5,725 bases of DNA from an uncultured Clostridia bacterium (GTDB lineage: Bacteria; Bacillota; Clostridia; Christensenellales; Borkfalkiaceae), in contig CAKQSC010000065.1 in NCBI GenBank assembly GCA_934271725.1, forward strand, positions 1 through 5,725. The letters run 5' to 3'. This document shows, in pieces, positions 1 to 5,541 of the stretch (positions within the stretch are counted from its first letter, which is position 1; each line of letters starts with the position of its first letter). The position numbers and the translations under genes are program-made. Below the pieces are notes generated by a model. It was given only the letters and a program-made list of their open reading frames with translations. It had not been told where the DNA came from and searched no databases.

Positions 1-31
1 GATTTGCATATTACGTAAGGAGGAAAAGAAG

Positions 32-1243
32 ATGATATGTAACAAATGCGGTGCGGAAAACGACGACGGCGTTAAATACTGTTCGACTTGCGGAAACAGG
101 CTGGACGGTAAAAAAGAATGTCCTTTTTGCCACGCGGAAATTAAAGAAACAAGCGTATATTGCGCAAATTGCGGAAAACGTGTAGACGGCAAAAAACTTT
201 GCCCCGTATGCGGAAACGAAATGGGCGCGAACGATAAGTTTTGTAACGCTTGCGGTTACGGCAACAAATCCGTTACGAAACAAAGAGATTCGCAAATCGG
301 TTTTGCGTCAAAAACGGAAAAGGTACTGTTTTACATAAAAAACGGTCTTGCCTTGCTTACAATGCTGTTTGCGTTTGTCGGTGCTTTTGTGATAGGACTC
401 GGAGTAACCGGCGGAACTCATTCTGAAATTATAAATCATTATAAAACTTTTGAGAATCCTTTTAAAGGCATAATGATGGCGTTTCAGATTCTTGCGATAG
501 TAGGAACGGCTGTGATGATTATTCTCGCGTCGATATTCTTTTTTGCCCAAAAGAAGAACATATTAAAGTATTCGCTCACGAGTTTGATTTTACTGTTGTT
601 GCCGATAGCTGTGCTTTTGTCGCAATATGTATTTAAAATCGACGGAGAATCGATATGTTTATCCGACGCGACGTTGGCGATGATGATTTTATGCTTTATA
701 TTCGTAACGGCAACGCTCGTTTTGTGTTGCGTTGAAAATGCTTTGAAAGACAAAAAATCGCTTTTGCCGAATTGCTTCGGTACGGCAACCGTTTTGTTGA
801 TTTGCGTTGCGATTCTTTCGTTCGGTTTTACTGCGATTATTTTAAGGTCACTTTCATACGATGATGATAGTTTTAATGTTGTTTCTTCGGGTATTCTTTC
901 CGTTTTCTCGGAAAACACTCTTGAAAAACTCGGACTGTCTTTTCTTGTAATAGGGCTTGTCGTAACCGCCGTTTGCGGTATATTTAAAGCGTTCGGATCC
1001 GATAAAACCTCGCTTTCACTAGGATTTGTCGGTCTTGCTTTTCAAATCGCGTCGCTGATATGCACGTTTTACGGTTACTACAATATTTTGGAGAAAACTG
1101 CAACAGGTGAGTACATTTTGGCGGTAAGCGCGGAATATATCGCAGGTATAGTCATTTCCGCTATCGCGTGCGGACTGAATATAACGCATATCGTGTTGAA
1201 AAAGAAAGCAAAAAACAACGGGCTCGACGCTCGGTTGCAATAA
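32..1243 (+). CDS. Triple zinc-ribbon polytopic membrane protein
   Basis: This is a 403-residue protein of unknown function. The first 75 residues carry three zinc ribbons, each CxxC-x10-CxxC: Cys 3/6/17/20, 30/33/44/47 and 57/60/71/74. Each repeats exactly 27 residues after the last, joined by a D-G-K-K linker (25-28, 52-55). A basic, polar stretch (about 76-98) leads to roughly eight hydrophobic spans, near 103-127, 146-171, 179-200, 213-234, 249-271, 300-320, 328-350 and 363-388, then a Lys-rich tail. With no signal peptide, the ribbons should face the cytoplasm. Zinc-ribbon heads on membrane proteins are common in Clostridia, where their partners are mostly unknown; binding of protein or nucleic acid is possible but not shown. 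AAGGAGG (17-23) lies 8 nt before the ATG. No promoter is visible in the 31 bases upstream, so the gene may be transcribed from outside the window. A strong terminator follows directly. The gene call is secure; the function is not. Confidence 0.93.
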   Translation: MICNKCGAENDDGVKYCSTCGNRLDGKKECPFCHAEIKETSVYCANCGKRVDGKKLCPVCGNEMGANDKFCNACGYGNKSVTKQRDSQIGFASKTEKVLFYIKNGLALLTMLFAFVGAFVIGLGVTGGTHSEIINHYKTFENPFKGIMMAFQILAIVGTAVMIILASIFFFAQKKNILKYSLTSLILLLLPIAVLLSQYVFKIDGESICLSDATLAMMILCFIFVTATLVLCCVENALKDKKSLLPNCFGTATVLLICVAILSFGFTAIILRSLSYDDDSFNVVSSGILSVFSENTLEKLGLSFLVIGLVVTAVCGIFKAFGSDKTSLSLGFVGLAFQIASLICTFYGYYNILEKTATGEYILAVSAEYIAGIVISAIACGLNITHIVLKKKAKNNGLDARLQ

Positions 1244-1255
1244 TACGTTAAAAGC

Positions 1256-1304
1256 AAACACCCCCGTCAGAGGAAAGAAACTTCCTCGGGCGGGGGTGTT
1301 TTGT
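1256..1304 (+). terminator. Rho-independent terminator after the zinc-ribbon gene
   Basis: An 11-bp perfect outer stem pairs 1256-1266 (AAACACCCCCG) with 1291-1301 (CGGGGGTGTTT). It is topped by a second 6-bp helix, GAGGAA (1270-1275) with TTCCTC (1282-1287). A short T run overlaps and follows the right arm. It starts 12 bases after the stop codon. The left arm begins with AAA but the opposite strand lacks a long U tail, so the + direction is the likelier one. Confidence 0.9.
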
Positions 1305-1479
1305 AAAGGGAATACCACGACGAAAACTCGTTGTATGCGTGAGCGGTTGCCTTTCGGGGATTTTATGCCGATTTTTAAGCCGTTAGATTGTTCGCCGTGT
1401 TGCCTGTTTTGTGTTTTATAGTCCGTTTAAAACATAGATTGCCTCGCCGTGTCGCGGACGTTTTCGTTATATTTTGTAC
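1305..1479. other. Non-coding spacer without recognisable gene
   Basis: This stretch between the terminator and the next promoter shows no convincing gene. An open frame from TTG 1388 has no ribosome binding site and an unusual composition. Two weak structures are visible. One is an imperfect direct repeat of about 19 bases (1385-1403 and 1436-1455, sharing AGATTG and TCGCCGTGT). The other is a 7-bp inverted repeat, TGTTTTA (1412-1418) with TAAAACA (1428-1434). It could be degenerate sequence or hold an unrecognised small RNA. Confidence 0.5.
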
Positions 1480-1508
1480 TTTACAACGCCGAAAAAATGT
1501 GTTATTAT
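1480..1508 (+). promoter_or_regulatory. Sigma-A promoter with extended -10 for the SIMPL gene
   Basis: TTTACA (1480-1485) and TATTAT (1503-1508) are separated by exactly 17 bp. A TG at 1500-1501 sits in the extended -10 position. Transcription would start near 1515, giving a leader of about 78 nt before the ATG at 1593. An overlapping alternative -35, TTGTAC (1474-1479), would need a 23-bp spacer and is unlikely. Confidence 0.75.
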
Positions 1509-1521
1509 ATGATTGTCGGTT

Positions 1522-1544
1522 AAGGGTGTCGGCCCTTTTCGGGC
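1522..1544 (+). promoter_or_regulatory. Short leader with two alternative small hairpins
   Basis: Just after the predicted start site, AAGGG (1522-1526) can pair with CCCTT (1533-1537). Alternatively GCCC (1532-1535) can pair with GGGC (1541-1544). The two pairings share bases and exclude each other. The first is followed by only two further T, so it would be a weak terminator at best. No riboswitch class is recognised. Confidence 0.25.
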
Positions 1545-1592
1545 GTAGTAAAGGCGAATTATCACCTTAATAATTTATACGGAGACGATATT

Positions 1593-2252
1593 ATGATTAA
1601 GACGATTACGGTTAAAGGAAGCGGGCACGCTTGCGTAAAACCCGATTTGATTGTGCTTTACGTAAGGCTTGTAACGGAAGATAAAGATTACGAAAAAACT
1701 ACGGAAATTGCCGGCGAAAAGATAAACGCGCTTAACGAGTCTTTTGAAAAAGCGGGTTTTGAAAAACAAGCCGTTAAAACGACGGATTTCAACGTATCGA
1801 CGAGATACGAAAGCGTAAAGGACAAAAACGGCGCCTATAAAAGCGTTTTCAAGGGGTACGTTTGCAACCATAACTTAAAAACGGAGTTCGATTTCGATAT
1901 GAAAAAGTTGGCGAAAGCCTTGTCCGCTATTTTGGAATGTCTTGCAAAGCCGGAGTTTTCCGTATCTTTTACGGTCAAAGACAAAGACGCCGTAAATGCC
2001 GAACTTTTAAAATCGGCAACGAAGAACGCGAAAGAAAAAGCGGAAGTTATATGTTCTGCTTCCGGCGTTAAACTCGGCGACCTTGTAAGCGTCGAATACG
2101 TTTTCGGCGATAAAAACGCTTATTCTGACACCGATTTTACGGTGGAAAGCAGGTGTATGGCAAAAGCGGAAGCGTGTTTGTCTGATATAGCAATCGAGCC
2201 GGACGACGTAAAAGTCGACGATACGGTAAAGTTCGTATGGGAGATATCGTAA
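1593..2252 (+). CDS. SIMPL domain (DUF541) protein, cytosolic form
   Basis: This 219-residue protein matches the SIMPL/DUF541 pattern along its length. It has the N-terminal strand I-T-V-K-G-S-G with P17-D18, and a middle block G-F-x-K-x-x-V-K-T-T-D-F-N-V (55-68) followed by Y72. Next come a helix rich in Ala and Lys (139-157), the motif G-V-K-L-G-D-L (158-164), and a closing P203 with V-D-D-T-V-x-F (208-214). Family members form oligomeric channel-like or ring assemblies in some bacteria (for example Brucella BP26), but a general biochemical role is not established. Many relatives carry a signal peptide. This one starts directly with the domain and has no membrane span, so it is probably cytosolic. 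GGAG (1581-1584) lies 8 nt before the ATG. No terminator is evident after the stop, so transcription may run into the TetR gene 82 bases downstream. Confidence 0.88.
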   Translation: MIKTITVKGSGHACVKPDLIVLYVRLVTEDKDYEKTTEIAGEKINALNESFEKAGFEKQAVKTTDFNVSTRYESVKDKNGAYKSVFKGYVCNHNLKTEFDFDMKKLAKALSAILECLAKPEFSVSFTVKDKDAVNAELLKSATKNAKEKAEVICSASGVKLGDLVSVEYVFGDKNAYSDTDFTVESRCMAKAEACLSDIAIEPDDVKVDDTVKFVWEIS

Positions 2253-2272
2253 AAACGGGAATAAACCTTTGC

Positions 2273-2285
2273 GACGAATTTCGTC
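2273..2285. promoter_or_regulatory. 13-bp dyad, candidate operator upstream of the TetR gene
   Basis: GACGAA-T-TTCGTC is a perfect 6+6 inverted repeat around one base. It lies 9 bp upstream of a TATAAT (2295-2300), where a repressor could block RNA polymerase. TetR proteins bind dyads of this sort and often repress their own genes. The assignment is by position only. The same half-sites recur in the arms of the ohyA terminator, where they serve to form a hairpin, so the match may be chance. Confidence 0.3.
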
Positions 2286-2294
2286 CGCATTAAG

Positions 2295-2300
2295 TATAAT
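2295..2300 (+). promoter_or_regulatory. Possible -10 element of the TetR gene
   Basis: TATAAT matches the consensus exactly and lies 20 bases upstream of the ribosome binding site. No good -35 stands at 16-18 bp; the nearest, TTGCGA (2269-2274), is 20 bp away. The element sits inside a small dyad, AGTA-TAATT-TACT (2293-2305). If it is not a promoter, the regulator would be read from the SIMPL promoter. Confidence 0.35.
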
Positions 2301-2320
2301 TTACTAAAAAAATCGGAAAC

Positions 2321-2325
2321 GGAGG
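2321..2325 (+). promoter_or_regulatory. Ribosome binding site fixing the GTG start of the TetR gene
   Basis: GGAGG is 9 nt upstream of GTG at 2335. The TTG at 2333 is in another frame. The next in-frame ATG is at codon 39, inside the helix-turn-helix, so GTG is the only sensible start. Confidence 0.8.
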
Positions 2326-2334
2326 ACATAAGTT

Positions 2335-2904
2335 GTGTCGGAAATAACCAAACGAGCGTTGGAAGACTCGCTTAAAAAACTGCTTTTGAAAAAACCGTTG
2401 AATAAAATAACAATCAACGACATAACGGAAGAATGCGGTGTGAACCGTATGACCTTTTATTACCATTTCAAAGACATTTACGACCTTGTCGAGTGGGCTT
2501 GCGTCGAGGACGCTTCCAAAGCGTTGCAAAACGACAAGACTTACGACACGTGGGAGCAGGGCTTTATAAGGATTTTCAACGCCGTAAAAGAGAACAAGCC
2601 CTTTATAATGAACGTTTATCGTTGCGTAAGCAGAGAACAGGTGGAAAGATATCTCACTCCGCTTGTAGATAATCTGCTTATGGGCGTCGTGGAAGAACAG
2701 TCCGCGGGGCTGATTATCAGAGAAGAGGACAAAAAGTTCGTTGCGAAACTTTATTCTTATATATTTATAGGAATTATGCTCGAATGGATATCAGCCGATA
2801 TGCGTGGCGAACCGGAAGTTATAGTAAATAAACTAGCAACAGCCATTCACGGGAGCGTGAGATCCTCGCTCGAACGGCTTAAAAACGATTCTTCAAAATA
2901 CTGA
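2335..2904 (+). CDS. TetR/AcrR family transcriptional regulator (DhaS-like C-terminal type)
   Basis: This 189-residue protein is a normal length for the family. The N-terminal DNA-binding domain covers about residues 5-52: a first helix, then K-I-T-I-N-D-I (24-30) and the turn E-E-C-G-V (32-36). The signature recognition helix T-F-Y-Y-H-F-K-D (40-47) follows. The C-terminal part is all helical in pattern, and the block F-I-G-I-M-L-E-W-I (144-152) followed by an acidic Met segment is typical of the TetR_C_8 / DhaS-like subgroup. Such proteins usually repress nearby genes and release DNA on binding a small hydrophobic ligand. The next gene on the same strand is an oleate hydratase, so a fatty acid or acyl-CoA ligand is a reasonable inference; S. 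aureus FarR is a TetR protein that responds to fatty acids. The gene ends in its own terminator, so the two genes are separately transcribed. The family is certain; the target and ligand are not. Confidence 0.92.
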   Translation: MSEITKRALEDSLKKLLLKKPLNKITINDITEECGVNRMTFYYHFKDIYDLVEWACVEDASKALQNDKTYDTWEQGFIRIFNAVKENKPFIMNVYRCVSREQVERYLTPLVDNLLMGVVEEQSAGLIIREEDKKFVAKLYSYIFIGIMLEWISADMRGEPEVIVNKLATAIHGSVRSSLERLKNDSSKY

Positions 2905-2928
2905 AAAAGATAAAAAAATATACAATTT

Positions 2929-2964
2929 AACGCTCTTGATTAAAATCTAATCAAGGGCGTTTTT
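2929..2964 (+). terminator. Rho-independent terminator after the TetR gene
   Basis: A 14-bp stem pairs 2929-2942 with 2948-2961 (one G-U pair), with a 5-nt loop AAATC. The T run 2960-2964 ends it. It starts 24 bases after the stop codon and lies directly upstream of the ohyA promoter. Confidence 0.9.
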
Positions 2965-2971
2965 CTGTCTA

Positions 2972-3000
2972 TTGTAATTTTTAAAAAGGGGGATTATAAT
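2972..3000 (+). promoter_or_regulatory. Sigma-A promoter of ohyA
   Basis: TTGTAA (2972-2977) and a perfect TATAAT (2995-3000) are separated by 17 bp. Transcription would start near 3007, leaving a leader of about 38 nt. The promoter begins 8 bases after the T run of the preceding terminator, so ohyA is an independent unit. A regulator site would have to lie in or around these bases. No strong dyad is visible, only a loose TTAT-N9-ATAA (2994-3010). Confidence 0.8.
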
Positions 3001-3044
3001 TAAGTCATAAAAAACAAGCGCGATAAGCGCACGGAGGTAATATT

Positions 3045-4838
3045 ATGTATTATTCGGCAGGAACTTACGAATCTTTCGCTCATCCCGAGAAACCGAAAGA
3101 CGTAGACAAAAAATCGGCTTATATCGTAGGCACGGGGCTTGCGGGGCTTTCGGCGGCGTTCTATCTCGTCCGCGACGGACAAATGAAAGGCGAACACGTT
3201 CACCTTCTTGAAAAACTCGACCTTGCGGGCGGTAGTTGCGACGGAAGAAAAGACGTAACGAAGGGCTTCTATATGAGAGGCGGTAGAGAAATGGACAACC
3301 ATTTTGAAGTAATGTGGGATATGTTCAGAGACGTTCCCTCGATAGAAAATCCCGAAGTGTCCGTACTCGACGAATATTATTGGCTCAACAAGCACGATCC
3401 CAACTATTCGCTTTGCAGAGCGACGGTCGAAAGAGGCAAAGACGCGCATACCGACAAACAGTTCAAACTCGACAAAAAGTCCGCAATGGCGTTGTCCAAA
3501 CTCTTTATGACTCCCGAGAAATTGTTAGAGGACAAAAAAATTTCCGACGTTTTGCCCGAAAGTTTCTGGGAAACTAATTTCTGGCTTTACTGGCAAACGA
3601 TGTTCGCATTCCAGAAATGGTCGAGCGCGCTCGAAATGAAAAGATATCTTTGCAGATACGTTCACCATATAGACGGGTTGCCCGACTTTTCCGCGCTTCG
3701 TTTCACGAAATACAATCAATACGAAAGTATGATTCTTCCGCTTTGCAAATATCTCGAATCCAAAGGGGTTAAAATCGAATACGGCGTAGACGTTAAAAAC
3801 GTCGTTATAAAAGACGTAGACGGTAAAAAGACAGCGCAAAAAATAGAATACGTAAAAGACGGCAAAGAAATGTCGATAGACCTTATCGAGGACGACCTCG
3901 TGTTTATTACCAACGGTTGTTGCACGGACACGTCCTGCTACGGAGATCAGACTCACGCCCCCGATTTAAGCAAAATAAGAAACGGCGTAGGCGAATCGTG
4001 GGATCTGTGGAAGAATATCGCAAAACAGGCAAAACACGGCGAATACGGCAACCCCGATAAGTTCTGCAACAACGTGGAGGCGACCAACTGGATGAGCGCG
4101 ACCGTAGCGACTTCCGACGAAGAGATTATTAAGCATATCGTTTCTATATGCAAAAGAGATCCGAGAGCGGGAAAGGTTACGACGGGCGGTATAGTTACCG
4201 TAAAAGACAGTATGGACGACTGGTATCTTTCCTGGACGATAAACCGTCAACCACAGTTCAAGGCGCAGGACAAGAACACCGTTCTTATATGGGTTTACGC
4301 TCTTCATACGGACAGACCGGGCGCATACGTCAAAAAGGCGATGAGATATTGCACGGGCGAAGAAGTTTGTCGCGAATGGCTTTACCATATCGGCATACCC
4401 GAGAAGAAGATTAACGACCTTGCGAAGAATGCCTGCAACACGACTACGTGCTATATGCCGTATATAAACGCGTTCTTCCAGCCGAGACAACACGACGACC
4501 GTCCTCTTGTCGTCCCGAAAGGCGCGGTGAACTTTGCGTTCGTAGGGCAGTTTGCGGAAACCCCGAGAGATACTATATTCACTACGGAATATTCCATACG
4601 TACGGGTATGGAGTCCGTTTACACCCTGCTCGATATAGACAGAGGCGTTCCGGAAGTATGGGGAAGTCAATACGACGTCCGCGAGATTTTGAGAGCGTGC
4701 TATTACGCTATCGATAAAAAGCCTATAAGCAAGGCTAAACTCAATCTTGCCGAAAAAGAGGCTCTTAAAATAGCCCTTAAAAAGGTGAAAGACACCGACA
4801 TAGAATTGTTGCTTAAAGAAAGCGGATTGATAGAATGA
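3045..4838 (+). CDS. ohyA: Oleate hydratase (myosin-cross-reactive antigen family), FAD-dependent
   Basis: This is a full-length 597-residue oleate hydratase (EC 4.2.1.53), which adds water to the cis-9 double bond of oleate to give 10-hydroxystearate; relatives also act on palmitoleate or linoleate. Visible family marks are the FAD-binding G-T-G-L-A-G-L (29-35), E56 for the ribose, and G-G-S-C-D-G (62-67). The R-G-G-R-E-M loop (78-83) carries R81 and E82. Also present are Y201, W-T-I-N-R-Q-P (397-403), and the C-terminal F-V-G-Q-F block with T-T-E-Y-S-I-R (499-503, 513-519). E82 and Y201 have the spacing of the proposed acid-base residues E122 and Y241 of the Elizabethkingia enzyme. The cofactor has a structural and electrostatic role, with no net redox change. 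Family members are peripheral membrane or soluble enzymes and protect Gram-positive bacteria from toxic unsaturated fatty acids. GGAGG (3033-3037) is 7 nt before the ATG. The gene has its own promoter and terminator, and a TetR gene lies upstream. The frame is intact. Confidence 0.97.
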   Translation: MYYSAGTYESFAHPEKPKDVDKKSAYIVGTGLAGLSAAFYLVRDGQMKGEHVHLLEKLDLAGGSCDGRKDVTKGFYMRGGREMDNHFEVMWDMFRDVPSIENPEVSVLDEYYWLNKHDPNYSLCRATVERGKDAHTDKQFKLDKKSAMALSKLFMTPEKLLEDKKISDVLPESFWETNFWLYWQTMFAFQKWSSALEMKRYLCRYVHHIDGLPDFSALRFTKYNQYESMILPLCKYLESKGVKIEYGVDVKNVVIKDVDGKKTAQKIEYVKDGKEMSIDLIEDDLVFITNGCCTDTSCYGDQTHAPDLSKIRNGVGESWDLWKNIAKQAKHGEYGNPDKFCNNVEATNWMSATVATSDEEIIKHIVSICKRDPRAGKVTTGGIVTVKDSMDDWYLSWTINRQPQFKAQDKNTVLIWVYALHTDRPGAYVKKAMRYCTGEEVCREWLYHIGIPEKKINDLAKNACNTTTCYMPYINAFFQPRQHDDRPLVVPKGAVNFAFVGQFAETPRDTIFTTEYSIRTGMESVYTLLDIDRGVPEVWGSQYDVREILRACYYAIDKKPISKAKLNLAEKEALKIALKKVKDTDIELLLKESGLIE

Positions 4839-4872
4839 GATCCGACGCCTGAATGGCGGAACATAAGCAAAA

Positions 4873-4909
4873 AAAGACGAACTTTTAAACAAGGTTCGTC
4901 TTTCTTTTT
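4873..4909 (+). terminator. Rho-independent terminator after ohyA
   Basis: AAAGACGAAC (4873-4882) pairs with GTTCGTCTTT (4894-4903). Three further pairs (4883-4885 with 4891-4893, one G-U) extend this to 13 bp with a 5-nt loop. CTTTTT follows (4904-4909). It starts 34 bases after the ohyA stop. The A-rich left flank means it could also work on the other strand. Confidence 0.88.
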
Positions 4910-5005
4910 GTACTTTTTAACGCGGTTAAAACGCCGTTCTTTCAAGTTTTTCCGCATTTTTTTTGAGTTTTTTTCGACAATTTCGTCGTTTTTTTTCCGA
5001 AATTT
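4910..5005. other. T-rich non-coding spacer
   Basis: About 95 bases with several runs of 5-8 T on the + strand. A 4-bp hairpin, CGAC (4975-4978) with GTCG (4985-4988), is followed by eight T (4989-4996) and might act as a weak second terminator. No gene is supported here; the open frame across it codes for a low-complexity Phe/Arg-rich peptide without a ribosome binding site. Confidence 0.5.
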
Positions 5006-5033
5006 TTGCCGCAGGGGGGGGGTATGTTATAAT
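5006..5033 (+). promoter_or_regulatory. Promoter with extended -10 and a nine-G tract in its spacer
   Basis: TTGCCG (5006-5011, 4 of 6 to consensus) and a perfect TATAAT (5028-5033) are 16 bp apart. TG at 5025-5026 makes an extended -10. The spacer contains nine consecutive G (5014-5022). Transcription would start near 5040, about 98 nt upstream of the ATG at 5138. The -10 is strong; the -35 is moderate and one base short of ideal spacing. Confidence 0.65.
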
Positions 5034-5045
5034 TTAACGGAAAAA

Positions 5046-5077
5046 GCGGATACGGTATTGAAAAATACCGTATTCGC
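5046..5077 (+). promoter_or_regulatory. 5'-UTR hairpin: 14-bp stem with GAAA tetraloop
   Basis: The left arm 5046-5059 pairs with the right arm 5064-5077 over 14 bp with a single G-U, closed by the stable GNRA tetraloop GAAA (5060-5063). It lies within about 6 nt of the predicted transcript start. No T run follows, so it is not a standard terminator. A stem at the very 5' end of an mRNA is a known way to slow decay, and that is the favoured reading. A protein-binding site is an alternative. Confidence 0.6.
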
Positions 5078-5122
5078 AATCGGTCTGAACAATATAATAA
5101 TGTAAAGGAAATCTAAGGTCAT

Positions 5123-5128
5123 AAGGAG
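5123..5128 (+). promoter_or_regulatory. Ribosome binding site choosing ATG 5138 over TTG 5132
   Basis: AAGGAG ends 9 nt before ATG 5138 but only 3 nt before the in-frame TTG at 5132. The ATG is therefore the better start and shortens the protein by two residues. Confidence 0.8.
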
Positions 5129-5137
5129 AATTTGAAA

Positions 5138-5524
5138 ATGAATAAACCACTTAAATCAATACCCGCGATGGTCGTCGGAATCATCGGCGGTATTCTCGGC
5201 TTGATAGGCTCTGTAATTCCTCTCGCATGCGCTTCTGCGTTGAAAGACGCCGGAGCAGACGTTCATGGCAAATACATAGCGATAATTATCTGCTGTTTCC
5301 TTCTTCCCGCAATTATTGACGTAGTAGGCTCGGCTCTTTGCGTTAAGTTTGCAAGAATAGGCGCGTTGCTTTGCGCTATCGCAACGGTTGTAACCGTTAT
5401 CGGTCTTATACTCTACGGTATTTCCATAATGCTTATAATCGCTCTTATATTGTACGCGGTTGCTACGATTCTCGGTTTTGTCGTCAACAAACCCGTTGAA
5501 AACGTTACACCCGAAAATAAATAA
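5138..5524 (+). CDS. Small four-span membrane protein (DUF4064-like pattern)
   Basis: This is a 128-residue hydrophobic protein with about four membrane spans, near 10-34, 46-68, 72-93 and 96-116, and a short polar tail (117-128). The first span is Gly-rich (G-I-I-G-G-I-L-G-L-I-G, 14-24). A polar loop of about 12 residues follows, then three closely packed spans. The arrangement and the Gly-rich first span resemble DUF4064 proteins of Firmicutes, whose function is unknown; this is judged by eye. Both ends should face the cytoplasm. It is the first gene of a unit with its own promoter and a structured leader, and no terminator separates it from the next frame 17 bases downstream. Codon use resembles that of its neighbours, with no sign of recent transfer. 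Confidence 0.8.
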   Translation: MNKPLKSIPAMVVGIIGGILGLIGSVIPLACASALKDAGADVHGKYIAIIICCFLLPAIIDVVGSALCVKFARIGALLCAIATVVTVIGLILYGISIMLIIALILYAVATILGFVVNKPVENVTPENK

Positions 5525-5541
5525 CAAAAAATAATCGTCCG

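Noticed and set aside
1385..1455. CRISPR-like direct repeats
   Set aside because: There are only two imperfect copies with an indel, and no further units or cas genes.
1388..1570. Open frame of 60 codons starting at TTG
   Set aside because: There is no ribosome binding site, the composition is unlike the neighbouring genes, and it runs across the promoter and leader of the SIMPL gene.
3966..4892. Long open frame of 308 codons on the minus strand
   Set aside because: It lies almost entirely antisense to ohyA, has no ribosome binding site, and is explained by the codon bias of the real gene.
5046..5077. GAAA hairpin as a terminator
   Set aside because: The right arm is followed by AATCGG and no T run.
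5093..5098. Second TATAAT before the four-span membrane gene
   Set aside because: No -35 stands at a usable distance and no TG precedes it; the upstream extended -10 at 5028 is much better.
4908..5105. Open frame of 65 codons in the T-rich spacer
   Set aside because: Its product is low-complexity Phe/Arg sequence from T runs, and it crosses the terminator edge, promoter and hairpin without a translation start signal.
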